DNA of 64,000 nt from Verrucomicrobiota bacterium (GCA_025353105.1 JANXRG010000036.1:1-64000), one strand, 5' to 3'; shown: positions 1 to 8,315, counted from the first letter of the stretch. Notes: generated by a model not told the origin, from the letters alone. Made by a program: numbers and translations.

Positions 1-409
1 GACTGGCAAAGATTCGGCTCACGCGATCCTGCACGACGGGCATGACATTTTCATGAATGTCCGCATTACCAGACTTGCCCACCTCGTAGAGCAGATGAAA
101 CACGGCGGAGTCCGGTACGCTGTAAGAGATGTTGATGTCGAGGGTGATGATTTGATTGTCGATGGTCGTCACGGAGAATTTCGGAATGTGCAGATTCGTG
201 AGACTGACCTGAGCGCGGTCAACCAAGCTGAAGAAAGGTAGTTTCATATGCAGGCCTGGCTGCAACGGAACCTCGGTGGTGATGCTGCCGAAGCGACGAA
301 CGCCGGCGCGCTCCGTGGGCTTTACCACGAAAAACGAGCCGGCCGCCGCCGCGAAAAGGAAGGCGGCGAGCAGGAGGGAGGCGATGAGGCCAGGGCGGAG
401 GAATTGCAT
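1..409 (-). CDS. SPFH/band-7 (prohibitin/HflC-like) membrane protein, 3' part outside window
   Basis: A minus-strand reading frame opens at an ATG at 409 and stays open to the window edge (136 codons visible). It begins with an N-terminal hydrophobic anchor (about residues 5-25) and continues with the typical SPFH start: VKPTERAGVRRFG, then a stretch ending in PGLHMKLPFF, then TTIDNQIITLDINISYSV. Prohibitin, stomatin and HflC/HflK proteins share this plan. They are membrane-anchored scaffolds that face the periplasm or cytoplasm and often regulate membrane proteases. The rest of the gene, and so the precise subfamily, lies outside the window. It is transcribed away from the peptide-export locus. 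HflC-like is the closest fit because the anchor is short and N-terminal, but this is not certain. Confidence 0.8.
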   Translation of the reverse strand, partial: MQFLRPGLIASLLLAAFLFAAAAGSFFVVKPTERAGVRRFGSITTEVPLQPGLHMKLPFFSLVDRAQVSLTNLHIPKFSVTTIDNQIITLDINISYSVPDSAVFHLLYEVGKSGNADIHENVMPVVQDRVSRIFAS

Positions 410-746
410 AAGGCGTGCGTTTGGGGATCGGAGGACGGGATGAAGGTCAAATTTGCTCACGGTCGGGGGATTTCTGGCTGGACCGTCGTAACGGTACCAA
501 GGAGGCAGAGGAGAGTCGAGGGTCGACGGTCACAGCCGAGAGTGGAGTCGAGGGCCGAGGGTCGAGGGTGGGGGAGAGTGGTGGTCGACCAGCGGCTGTA
601 GACGGTCGACTCGCCTTTCCTGCGAATTGCGTCTTGGCAGGGGGCGTCGCACCAGATACCAAAACGCTGGGGACCAGCCTCGTCCATGGCCGTTTCCGGC
701 GTTTTGCCGTCTTCAAATCATTTTACATGCTTCAGAAGATTTGCCG
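410..746. other. Intergenic region with degenerate GTCGAGG-type repeats
   Basis: No convincing gene lies between the divergent SPFH gene and the export operon. Positions 511-570 hold about five degenerate copies of a GTCGAGG-like motif, and similar words recur before the ECF sigma gene (about 10270-10300). It should contain the promoters of both flanking genes. A TGGCAG...CGCA sequence at 635-650 resembles a sigma54 site but has one base too many between GG and GC. Confidence 0.5.
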
Positions 747-1838
747 ATGGGACAACTCCAGCCAATTCGCCAGCCGACCACGACGGTCTTCTTCTGCGCC
801 GGTCGGGCGTTTTCGATTACCGACGTCATCGACGCCGCGCATTTTCGGGTCGACCTGACACCGGCTTGGCAACGGCTGCTCCACTCCGTCGAGGCGGAGG
901 AGGATGCCGCGGAGCGCGAGCTGGAACCCGACGTCGACGCCCTGCAGCAGATGTCGGATGACTTTCGCTCCGAGCGCGACCTGATCACGGCCGAGGAAAC
1001 GGAACAATGGCTGGCCCAGCGCGATCTGACGCTGGATGATTTCAGCGACCACTTTGTTCGGCGATATTGGGGAGCATCGCTGAATCCGAAGGCGGAAACG
1101 GAGCCTATCGAGTTCATGGCGGCCCCGGCGGAACTGCGCGATCTGTTGCCCGCCGAGCTGGTGCTATTGGGTGCGTTCGACGCGCTGGCGACCGAGCTAA
1201 GCTGGCGCGTGGCCGCGCGCGCGGTCGCGGTCGGCCGCGAGTTGAATCCGGAACTCATCAGCGCGGAGCGTCGCAGTTTTCTGGAGCGGGCCGGGGTCAA
1301 CGAGATTGCGCTGCCGGATTGGCTGGCCGTCCATGGCCGCGACGCCGCGTGGTTGGATGAGATGTTGAGTCTCGAGGCGTACTATCGTCGAGAGCGCGAG
1401 GCCCTCGTCACCGAGGATCGCTGCCGGGCGGAGGTGAGCTCGTCTCGCCTGCAGCTGGCCCGTTTCGATACCGAGACCGTCGAACTCGACTCACTGGATG
1501 CGGCCCGGGAGACGATGCTCTGCGTGCGCAATGACGGATTATCCCTCGAGGAAGTGGCGGCGCAAGGCTCTTATCCCTTTCACCGCGACGTGATCCTGCT
1601 GGAGGATCTGCGGGAATCGGTGCGGGAGCGATTTCTCTGCGCGGTGCCGGGCGAGGTCCTCGGGCCGCTGGAGCGGGGTGATGGATTTCAGGTCTGCCGG
1701 ATTCGCGAAAAGATTGAACCGACGCTCGGTGATGAGGAAATCCGGCGCCGGATTGAGCAGCGACTGTTGCAACGCTTTTTCAATGAGGTGTGCTCGACGC
1801 ACATCCGTTGGTCCATCCCCGCGGGTCTGATCGCATGA
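747..1838 (+). CDS. Parvulin (PpiC)-like protein of the peptide-export operon
   Basis: The protein has about 363 residues. The C-terminal third carries a parvulin-style end: a low-complexity linker, the GEVLGPLERGDGFQVCRI strand-turn-strand typical of PpiC/SurA domains, then a basic helix (EEIRRRIEQRLLQRFF). The N-terminal two thirds are acidic and helical and unrecognised. No signal peptide is seen, so it probably acts in the cytoplasm, perhaps presenting precursors to the exporter. I chose ATG 747 because the residues encoded upstream of it look like untranslated sequence. Its stop overlaps the exporter start in an ATGA, so the two are probably translationally coupled. PpiC-related proteins are known beside peptide maturation and export genes in other bacteria, which fits. 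Catalytic isomerase activity is not established. Confidence 0.7.
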   Translation: MGQLQPIRQPTTTVFFCAGRAFSITDVIDAAHFRVDLTPAWQRLLHSVEAEEDAAERELEPDVDALQQMSDDFRSERDLITAEETEQWLAQRDLTLDDFSDHFVRRYWGASLNPKAETEPIEFMAAPAELRDLLPAELVLLGAFDALATELSWRVAARAVAVGRELNPELISAERRSFLERAGVNEIALPDWLAVHGRDAAWLDEMLSLEAYYRREREALVTEDRCRAEVSSSRLQLARFDTETVELDSLDAARETMLCVRNDGLSLEEVAAQGSYPFHRDVILLEDLRESVRERFLCAVPGEVLGPLERGDGFQVCRIREKIEPTLGDEEIRRRIEQRLLQRFFNEVCSTHIRWSIPAGLIA

Positions 1839-4800
1839 GACCGCCCGGCGACGAAGTAGTCCGACGTTCGCCGTCGTTCCGTTTTTTGCCGGACGAACAT
1901 TTTGAAAAGGTGCGCGGGTTGTTGCGCGAGGAACGCTACGACTTCGGCGATGTCATCGTGCGCGAAGGGGATGAGGCGGACGCCTTTTACGTGCTGATCT
2001 CGGGTCGGGTCCGCGTGTTGAAGACGCGGGAGAAGGGTGATGAAATCGCGCTCGCCACGCTGCGTCCGGGCGACGAATTCGGCGAGGCGGCGCTCGTGGC
2101 GGGCGGGTTGCGGACGGCCTCGGTGCGCTGCAGCACCAGCGCAGAGGTGATGCGCCTGAACCGATCGGATTTTCTCGAGTTGCTGGCGGACCATCCGGAG
2201 ATCAAACACTCGATCGAGTTGACCGTACGGCTGCGGGCGCTGAGCAACTTTCTGTACGAGTACAGCAATTTCGGGCGGTTGCCGCAACGCGCGCTCCACG
2301 CGCTGGTGGAAAAGCTCGAGCCGGTCGAATTTGCCAAGGGCGCGGTGATTCTGCGGGAGGGCGATCCGCCCGGGCCGATGTACGTGGTGGAAGCAGGCCG
2401 CGTGCGGGCTTTCTCCGACAATGGCGGGCGGGCGCGCGACCTGGCGTTTTATCGCAACGGCGATTTTTTCGGGGAACTTTCGATCCTAAACAAGTCGCCG
2501 CGGGCGGCCTCGGCGCAGGCAATGGCGGACACGCGGTTGCTGGCGCTGGCGCCGGCGGCGGTGCGGGAATTGAAAAAGGAGTTTCCGGAATTCCAACGGC
2601 TGCTCGAGGAGCGCCTCGCGCAATACTCGGCCGGCACCGAGGCGCGCGTGCCGCTGGATTTTGCGAGCGAGCTGCTGCCGGCGGAGACACGCACGCACGA
2701 CAAGACCGATGTCGATGCGGAAACCGGCGAGGGCGGGGCCGAGGATCCGTTTGCCGACGAACGCGGGCTCTTTCGCAAGCGCAAGGATCGGATCCGGCGG
2801 ATTCCGCACGTGCAGCAAATCGACGAGATGGATTGCGGCGCCGCGAGCCTGGCGATGGTCTGCCGGCATTACGGCCGCAACGTCAGCCTGCCGCGGATCC
2901 GCGAGCTGTGCCACACTTCGCGCGACGGCACGAGCCTGAAGGCGATCTGCGGGGCCGCCGCCGAGCTTGGGCTCGCCGCGCGCGCGATTAAAGTCTCCCT
3001 GCGCAACCTGCCCCAAGTGCCGCTCCCGGCGATCGTGCATTGGGAGGGGAACCACTGGATGGTCCTCTACGATGTGAGCGAGACGCATGTGCGCGTCAAC
3101 GATCCGGCGCTCGGCGCTCGCCGGATTCCGCGCGCGGAGTATGAGGCGAAATGGTCGGGCTACGCGGCGTTGTTCGATTACACGACCGCCTTCGACCACG
3201 CGCCGCTGACCGTCTCGCCGCTGGCACGGCTCGCGCCGTTTCTGCGCAGCCATCGCACCGTGCTGCTGCAGGTGCTGCTGCTCGCGCTGATCGTGACGTT
3301 CCTCCAACTGCTCTTCCCCATTTTCACGCAGATGGTCGTGGACAAGGTGATCGTGGAAAACAACGTCGGGCTGCTGAAGGTCATCCTCTTTGGCATGGCG
3401 TTCGCGCTCGTGTTCATGCAGGCGGCGAATCTGGTGCAGCAATACCTGCTCAGCTTTGCCGCGGTGCGGATCGACGCGGCGATTCTCGATTATCTGACGC
3501 GCCAGCTCCTGTCGCTGCCGACGACGTATTTCAGCAGCCGCCGCACCGGCGACATCCAGCGGCGCCTCGACGGGGCGCGTCAGGTCCGGCAGTTCGCCGT
3601 GCAATTCGGCATCGGCGGGGCGCTGGCGATCGTGACCCTGGTGGGCGCCATCGGCTTGGTGGCGCTGTACAGCCCGATGCTCGCGGGCGTGTTTCTGATC
3701 ACGACGCCGCTCTACGCCGGGCTGATGATATTTTCGGTGAAGGTTTTGCGGCCGCTGCTGGCCGACATCGAAGAAAGCCAGGGCAAGTATAGTTCGCATC
3801 AGATCGACGCGATCAAGGGCATGGAAGCGGTCAAGGCAGCGTCCGCGGAACTGACCTTTCGCGACGCGATGCTGAACGAGTACCTGGGCGTCGCGAAGAA
3901 GATCTTCCGCAGCAACTTCATCATCATGTCATACGACAGCGTGCTGCAGACGGTCGGCATGATTTCGACGATCCTGTTCTTGTGGGCGGGCGCGAACCAG
4001 GTGATCAAGGGCCAGATCAGCGTGGGCGCGTTCGTCGCGATCAGCTCGCTGACGGCAATGGCGTACGGGGCAATCCTGCGGACGCTTGGCATCTGGGATC
4101 AGGCGCAGTTCGTGGTCGTGTTGTTGCACCGGCTGAGCGACATCTTCGATCCGGAACCGGAACAGGGCCGCGATCGCTCGCAGTTGATCCCGGTGCCAAC
4201 GCTCGAGGGCCACGTGGAATTGCGGAATGTCGGTTTCCGTTACGGCGGGCCGGAGGCGCCGGATATTCTGAAGCACATCAGTCTGGAGTTCGCGCCGGGC
4301 CGCACCATCGCGGTGGTGGGACGCAGCGGGAGCGGCAAGACGACGTTGATCAAGTTGCTGGCCGGCCTCGTGGAGCCGACGGAGGGGACCATCCTCTTCG
4401 ATCGCGTGGATCTAAAGACGCTCAACTACCGGGACGTGCGCCGGCACATCGGCATCGTGCTGCAGGAGAATCACCTCTTCAACGAAACGATTGCCCGCAA
4501 CATCTCGTTTGGCGAACCGGAGCCGGATCTCGACCGCGTGCTGTGGTGCGCGGAGACAGCGAACGCGCACGAGTTCATCATGCGGCTCCCGCTCGGCTAC
4601 GAGACGCGGGTCGGCGAGTCGGGTCTGGGCCTCTCGGGCGGCCAGAAGCAGCGGATTGCCATCGCCCGCGCTCTTTATCTCGATCCGCCGATCCTCATCT
4701 TCGACGAGGCCACGAGCGCCCTGGATACGGAGTCAGAACGCGCGATCCAAGCGAGCCTCGGGCGCCTGATGACGGGGCGGACCTGCATTGTCATCGCCCA

Positions 4801-4939
4801 TCGCCTGAGCACGATTCGCGACGCGCATTCGATCGTGGTCATGGACAAGGGTGAGGTGGTCGAGATGGGAACGCACGACCAATTGATGACCCAGCGCGGC
4901 TTGTATTTCTATCTTTCCAGCCAGCAACTCGGTCTTTGA
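1835..4939 (+). CDS. Peptidase-containing ABC exporter with two cNMP-binding domains
   Basis: This 1034-residue protein combines, in order, two cyclic-nucleotide-binding (Crp-type beta-barrel) domains (about 10-125 and 145-265), a C39 cysteine peptidase (about 320-450), an ABC exporter membrane domain (about 460-760) and an ATPase. The C39 residues are all present: Gln328, Cys334 (EMDCGAAS), His407 (GNHWMVL) and Asp423 (VNDPA). The ATPase has Walker A GRSGSGKTT near 829, signature LSGGQKQR near 935 and Walker B ILIFDEATS near 952. C39 exporters cut leaders after Gly-Gly while transporting the peptide. The expected substrates are the six Gly-Gly peptides encoded about 2.4 kb downstream. The start is ATG 1835, overlapping the preceding stop; a GTG at 1790 is the alternative. 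The paired cNMP domains suggest nucleotide gating or may be structural relics. Confidence 0.93.
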   Translation: MRPPGDEVVRRSPSFRFLPDEHFEKVRGLLREERYDFGDVIVREGDEADAFYVLISGRVRVLKTREKGDEIALATLRPGDEFGEAALVAGGLRTASVRCSTSAEVMRLNRSDFLELLADHPEIKHSIELTVRLRALSNFLYEYSNFGRLPQRALHALVEKLEPVEFAKGAVILREGDPPGPMYVVEAGRVRAFSDNGGRARDLAFYRNGDFFGELSILNKSPRAASAQAMADTRLLALAPAAVRELKKEFPEFQRLLEERLAQYSAGTEARVPLDFASELLPAETRTHDKTDVDAETGEGGAEDPFADERGLFRKRKDRIRRIPHVQQIDEMDCGAASLAMVCRHYGRNVSLPRIRELCHTSRDGTSLKAICGAAAELGLAARAIKVSLRNLPQVPLPAIVHWEGNHWMVLYDVSETHVRVNDPALGARRIPRAEYEAKWSGYAALFDYTTAFDHAPLTVSPLARLAPFLRSHRTVLLQVLLLALIVTFLQLLFPIFTQMVVDKVIVENNVGLLKVILFGMAFALVFMQAANLVQQYLLSFAAVRIDAAILDYLTRQLLSLPTTYFSSRRTGDIQRRLDGARQVRQFAVQFGIGGALAIVTLVGAIGLVALYSPMLAGVFLITTPLYAGLMIFSVKVLRPLLADIEESQGKYSSHQIDAIKGMEAVKAASAELTFRDAMLNEYLGVAKKIFRSNFIIMSYDSVLQTVGMISTILFLWAGANQVIKGQISVGAFVAISSLTAMAYGAILRTLGIWDQAQFVVVLLHRLSDIFDPEPEQGRDRSQLIPVPTLEGHVELRNVGFRYGGPEAPDILKHISLEFAPGRTIAVVGRSGSGKTTLIKLLAGLVEPTEGTILFDRVDLKTLNYRDVRRHIGIVLQENHLFNETIARNISFGEPEPDLDRVLWCAETANAHEFIMRLPLGYETRVGESGLGLSGGQKQRIAIARALYLDPPILIFDEATSALDTESERAIQASLGRLMTGRTCIVIAHRLSTIRDAHSIVVMDKGEVVEMGTHDQLMTQRGLYFYLSSQQLGL

Positions 4940-4942
4940 AGC

Positions 4943-6133
4943 ATGAATCCCACGATTGAAACCAGCCGGCGCGGGACGCTTGAGGAAGCGACGGAGATGT
5001 TGCCAAAGGATATGCCGCCGTGGATCGCGCGCTCGATCGCGTGGTTGCTCATCGCGATGGCAGCAGTCGCTATGCTCGCTTCAGTGGTCGTGCGCGTGCC
5101 GGAGACCGTGCAATGCCGTTTTGTGCTCGTGCCAAAGGACGGGGCCGATCCGATTCAATCACCGAACCTGGCGGTCATCACCGAGGTGCGGGCGACCGAG
5201 GGGGGACAGGTCACCGCTGGCACCGTGCTCTTCGTCCTGCGGTCCGACGAGATCGTCAACTTTCGGACGCAGCTGGGGACGCTGAGCGAAGACTTGCACG
5301 CGCGACAGGAAAACGCGGCGAGGCTGGAGTCGTCGTATCTCGCGCAGTTCGAGATGAAGAACTCGGAGATCGCGCAGATCGAGCGCGAGGTGAAATTTCG
5401 CGAAAAGCACACGGAGACCAATCGTGATTTGATCGCACGCCTCGAGAAGCTCGCCGCGCGGGGCGGATTTTCGCAGATCGAATTGATCAAGCATCAACTG
5501 CAGTTGGCGGAATCGGAGAAGGACCTGAACGTCGCGCAGAAAACCTATGACCAGACGCTGTTGTCGCGCCAACGGATGGAGACGGAGCGCGAACGCCAGC
5601 GGGTCGAGGAGCGGGCGGACCTGGAAAAATTCAACGTCCGCATCGCGGCCCTGCAGTCCCAACTGCAAAACGTCACGGGCAACCTTCTGTCGATTCGGGC
5701 GCCATATGACGCCGTGGTGATCTCACTCGCGCAACGCAACGCCGGCGCCGTCGTTCCGGCGGGGCAGGAACTCTGTCAGCTCGCGCGGATCGATGCCACC
5801 CCGCGCGCCCGGCTGTACCTCAAGGAGCAGGGTCTGCCGCGATTGTCGCTGAGTCAGAGCACGCGGCTTTTCTTCGATGCTTTTCCGTACCAGCGCTATG
5901 GCACGGTCACCGGCGCGCTGGATTGGGTGAGCCCGGCCGCCGTGGGCACGCCGGACGGGCCGCAATTCATCGCGCTCGTCTCTTTGCAGCAAAACCAAAT
6001 CGAGGTGGGCGGCGAGATGCGGCCCCTGCGCGTGGGCATGAAGGGCGAGGCGCGCATCATCGTGGGCAGCCGACTCCTCATCGAATACGCCTTTGAACCC
6101 ATCCGACAGCTTCGCGAAAACACGCGGCGTTGA
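4943..6133 (+). CDS. HlyD-family periplasmic adaptor of the peptide exporter
   Basis: This 396-residue protein has one membrane helix (about 30-51), a split lipoyl/barrel-sandwich domain (VITEVRATEGGQVTAGTVLF, then IRAPYDAVVISLAQRNAGAVV) around a long coiled-coil hairpin (about 110-240), and a C-terminal beta-barrel. Membrane-fusion proteins of this type bridge an inner-membrane ABC exporter to an outer-membrane channel. The gene starts 3 bp after the exporter stop, so the two are certainly co-transcribed. No TolC-like outer-membrane partner is encoded in the window. The pairing with a C39 ABC protein is the standard bacteriocin-type export set of Gram-negative bacteria. Confidence 0.93.
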   Translation: MNPTIETSRRGTLEEATEMLPKDMPPWIARSIAWLLIAMAAVAMLASVVVRVPETVQCRFVLVPKDGADPIQSPNLAVITEVRATEGGQVTAGTVLFVLRSDEIVNFRTQLGTLSEDLHARQENAARLESSYLAQFEMKNSEIAQIEREVKFREKHTETNRDLIARLEKLAARGGFSQIELIKHQLQLAESEKDLNVAQKTYDQTLLSRQRMETERERQRVEERADLEKFNVRIAALQSQLQNVTGNLLSIRAPYDAVVISLAQRNAGAVVPAGQELCQLARIDATPRARLYLKEQGLPRLSLSQSTRLFFDAFPYQRYGTVTGALDWVSPAAVGTPDGPQFIALVSLQQNQIEVGGEMRPLRVGMKGEARIIVGSRLLIEYAFEPIRQLRENTRR

Positions 6134-6145
6134 GGTGGTCTCGCC

Positions 6146-7132
6146 ATGACCGAAATCCCGTCCAGCCTCCGGCTCGAGGACCTGACCTCGACCAACGAGA
6201 AGATGGCGCGTTGCCTGAAACTCGCGTCGCTGGCGGCGAAATCGGAAGTGCCCGTGCTAATTCTTGGGGAAACGGGCACGGGCAAGACCCTTCTGGCGCG
6301 GGCGATCCACAATTCTTCCGCGCGGGCCGGACGGGCGTGCATTTCTTTCAACTCCTCGGCGATGAGCGACACGCTTTTGGAAAGCGAGCTGTTTGGTCAC
6401 GAGCGCGGGGCATTTACCGGCGCGCATAAATCGGTCAAAGGAAAGTTCGAGCTGGCCGACTCAGGGACGTTGTTCCTCGATGAAATTGCCGACATGAGCC
6501 CGCTGGCGCAGGCGAAGATTCTGCGCGCGGTGGAATACGGCGAGTTCGAGCGGCTGGGCGGTGAGCGGATGCTGCACTCCAACGCCCGGGTCATCGCGGC
6601 CACGAATCGGTCGCTGCGCCAGCTGATCGCCGAGGGAAAATTTCGCGAGGATTTGTACCAGCGACTCAACGGCGTGACCCTCCACATTCCGCCGCTGCGC
6701 GAACGAACCGAGGAGTTCACCGCGCTGATGGCGGCGGAGTTGAAGGCGGCCACGCGGGCCGCGGGCAAGAAGATCACGTCAATTCATCCTGCGGCGGTCG
6801 ACAAGCTTCTCGCGCACGACTGGCGCGGAAACCTGCGCGAGTTGAACCACACGATGCGCACGGTCGTGTTGTTTTGTGAGGACGCCGTCGTACTGCCCGA
6901 ACACGTGGTCTTCGAGGAAAATTTCGATGATGGAATGAAACCGGTGATCCGGACACCGGGGGCGCAGACAGATGCGGAGGGCGCCGGGGACGTGCGGCTT
7001 TCGACGGCGATCGACCGTCATATTCAGGCCGTCTATGAGCAGAGCGGGCGCAATCAGCGGCGCGCGGCGCGCGTGCTCGGCATCTCGCGGGCGCGACTAA
7101 CGCGGCATCTGAAGACCATGGGCTCGAAATGA
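6146..7132 (+). CDS. Sigma54-type AAA+ activator lacking a receiver domain
   Basis: This 328-residue protein starts almost directly with the AAA+ domain. Walker A (GETGTGKT) is near residue 42, the sigma54-contact loop GAFTGA lies at 88-93, Walker B is TLFLDEIADM, and the R-finger region and a C-terminal Fis-type helix-turn-helix (NQRRAARVLGISRARLTRHL) follow. No receiver, PAS or GAF domain precedes the ATPase, so it resembles PspF-type activators that are controlled by a partner protein rather than by phosphorylation. It follows hlyD by 12 bp and directly precedes the peptide genes, which makes them its likely targets. A properly placed -24/-12 promoter could not be found before the peptides (see rejected items). 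Confidence 0.9.
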   Translation: MTEIPSSLRLEDLTSTNEKMARCLKLASLAAKSEVPVLILGETGTGKTLLARAIHNSSARAGRACISFNSSAMSDTLLESELFGHERGAFTGAHKSVKGKFELADSGTLFLDEIADMSPLAQAKILRAVEYGEFERLGGERMLHSNARVIAATNRSLRQLIAEGKFREDLYQRLNGVTLHIPPLRERTEEFTALMAAELKAATRAAGKKITSIHPAAVDKLLAHDWRGNLRELNHTMRTVVLFCEDAVVLPEHVVFEENFDDGMKPVIRTPGAQTDAEGAGDVRLSTAIDRHIQAVYEQSGRNQRRAARVLGISRARLTRHLKTMGSK

Positions 7133-7361
7133 GGATCACGCTGTCCGTTTCGAGACCGATCCGGGCTTGAATTGAAACCAGTGCAGCCGGGGTCAAAGTT
7201 CCCGGCAGGTCGTTCCTGAATTTGATTTCGCCGGAGCGAGTCATTTCTAGCCGAACAGAACCAACCGCACGGCAAATGGTTACACCGTATCCAAATCGAG
7301 CGGACGAACGGTTGGTTTGAGGGAAAAACGAGTTTGGTATGGCGTTCGCTAAAGAGGAGGA
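7133..7361. promoter_or_regulatory. Likely promoter region of the Gly-Gly peptide array
   Basis: This is a 229-bp non-coding gap between the activator and the first peptide gene. It ends in a strong ribosome-binding site (AGAGGAGG, 7352-7359) two bases before the ATG at 7362. It is the natural place for an activator-controlled promoter, but no convincing site was recognised. The only good -24/-12 match overlaps the ribosome-binding site. Confidence 0.4.
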
Positions 7362-7544
7362 ATGAACGCGAACAAAAAGAAATCGCGTGAAAGCGGGTCA
7401 GGCGCTGAAAAGCGCACGCGACAAAAAACGCGGCTGATCCGCTTGGATGACCTGCTTCCGAAACGGAATGTTTCCGGTGGCGGAGGCGGGATCGTGTTCG
7501 GATCTACCGACGACAAAGCCGGCGGCCAGAGTCGAACGCAGTAG
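7362..7544 (+). CDS. Gly-Gly leader peptide 1 (glycine-rich tail)
   Basis: The gene encodes 60 residues: a very basic N-terminus, then the family block IRLDDLLPKRNVSGG ending at Gly40, then a tail starting GGGIVFGSTDD and ending in QSRTQ. It is the most divergent member. The usual DxKGG is replaced by NVSGG followed by three more glycines, so the cleavage point is ambiguous. A strong AGAGGAGG lies just upstream of the ATG. It is the first of six tandem peptide genes and is likely an exported C39 substrate. It could instead be a degenerate or specialised leader. Confidence 0.75.
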   Translation: MNANKKKSRESGSGAEKRTRQKTRLIRLDDLLPKRNVSGGGGGIVFGSTDDKAGGQSRTQ

Positions 7545-7582
7545 AACAACCCAAACCAAATAGAAAACAGAGGACAATCGAG

Positions 7583-7774
7583 ATGAGCACCAAATCAAAG
7601 AGCAAAATCAAAGTGAAGGACCTCAAGCCCACGAAGGACGCCCGGGGCGGCTTCGGGCCGAGCCGGCAGCCGCTGGGCGGAGCCAGTGCGTCGGGCGGCG
7701 GCAGCGCCGCGTCCGGTGGCGGAAGCGCCGCGGCGGGTGGCAATTCGGCGGACACCGCCGCTAGTGCCAATTAG
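7583..7774 (+). CDS. Gly-Gly leader peptide 2 (Gly/Ser/Ala-rich tail)
   Basis: The gene encodes 63 residues. The leader ends KVKDLKPTKDARGG at Gly23, followed by about 40 residues starting FGPSRQPLGG and continuing as near-perfect GGGSA repeats. An AGAGGA motif lies 8 bp before the ATG. The leader matches the other family members while the tail is low-complexity, unlike any of them. The tail resembles small glycine-rich microcins or flexible secreted peptides only in composition. No Cys is present, so disulfide or lanthionine chemistry is excluded for this one. Confidence 0.82.
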   Translation: MSTKSKSKIKVKDLKPTKDARGGFGPSRQPLGGASASGGGSAASGGGSAAAGGNSADTAASAN

Positions 7775-7791
7775 GCACTGCTCCAGGTACA

Positions 7792-7820
7792 ACGGTGCGC
7801 GCCTTGATGGCGCGCACCGT
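7792..7820 (+). terminator. Perfect 12-bp stem-loop between peptide genes 2 and 3
   Basis: The arms ACGGTGCGCGCC (7792-7803) and GGCGCGCACCGT (7809-7820) pair perfectly around a 5-nt loop. No T-tract follows, so it is more likely an RNA-processing, stabilising or attenuating element than a strong intrinsic terminator. It would separate expression of peptides 1-2 from the rest. Confidence 0.6.
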
Positions 7821-7927
7821 AGAGGACCGAGGCGTCGCACCGGGTTGCGGCGCTTCGAATGATGAAATCCGAATGCCGAAGGGCGAATGAAGCCCAAATG
7901 ACGAATGCCACGAAAGAGGTGATGACG

Positions 7928-8059
7928 ATGAAAAAAATAAGCAAAGGCAACAAAGCCAGCGAAGCCAAAAAAGCGAAGAAACAGACCATAAAACTGGCCG
8001 ACCTGGAACCGAAAAAAGACCCGAAGGGCGGACCGATATCCTGGCCCGGGCGCAATTAG
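7928..8059 (+). CDS. Gly-Gly leader peptide 3 (predicted product PISWPGRN)
   Basis: The gene encodes 43 residues. A lysine-rich N-terminus is followed by KLADLEPKKDPKGG (ending at Gly35) and the eight-residue tail PISWPGRN. The ATG at 7928 is chosen because GAGG at 7916-7919 sits 8 bp upstream, the same geometry as in the sister genes; ATG 7922 is too close. The gene is nearly identical in its second half to peptide 4, so the pair is a recent or selected duplication. The residue after Gly-Gly is Pro, which is unusual for protease cleavage. Confidence 0.85.
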   Translation: MKKISKGNKASEAKKAKKQTIKLADLEPKKDPKGGPISWPGRN

Positions 8060-8183
8060 TTCCACGTAATTTATCGATTCATTGTCCAAGCCTGACGCCA
8101 TGGCGCGCATCTCGACGGGCGGGCGAATTCCAGAATCAGTTCAGCCATACGATGGCAAGAGCGCAAGACGGAGGAGAATGAAA

Positions 8184-8315
8184 ATGAAAAAAGTAAACAA
8201 AACAAACTCGGCTGACGAAGCCAGCAAAGCGAGGAAACCGGCGATCAAATTGTCCGACCTGGAACCGAAAAAGGACCCGAAGGGCGGACCAATATCCTGG
8301 CCTGGGCGAAATTAG
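8184..8315 (+). CDS. Gly-Gly leader peptide 4 (same predicted product PISWPGRN)
   Basis: The gene encodes 43 residues: leader KLSDLEPKKDPKGG, then the tail PISWPGRN, identical to peptide 3. The N-terminal leader part has diverged (MKKVNKTNSADEASK here, MKKISKGNKASEAKK in peptide 3), yet the last 16 residues are unchanged, which points to selection on the end of the leader and on the product. GGAGG lies at 8170-8174, 9 bp before ATG 8184. The downstream spacer also shares a TCCAAGCCTGAC word with the spacer after peptide 3, so gene and spacer were duplicated together. Confidence 0.85.
   Translation: MKKVNKTNSADEASKARKPAIKLSDLEPKKDPKGGPISWPGRN

Noticed and set aside
635-650. TGGCAG...CGCA, a sigma54-like site upstream of the export operon
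   Set aside because: GG and GC are separated by 11 instead of 10 bases, and the match is otherwise partial.
7335-7349. TGGTATGGCGTTCGC, a good sigma54 -24/-12 match before peptide 1
   Set aside because: It overlaps the ribosome-binding site. Transcription would start at about 7361, at the start codon, so the strong AGAGGAGG would not be in the mRNA.
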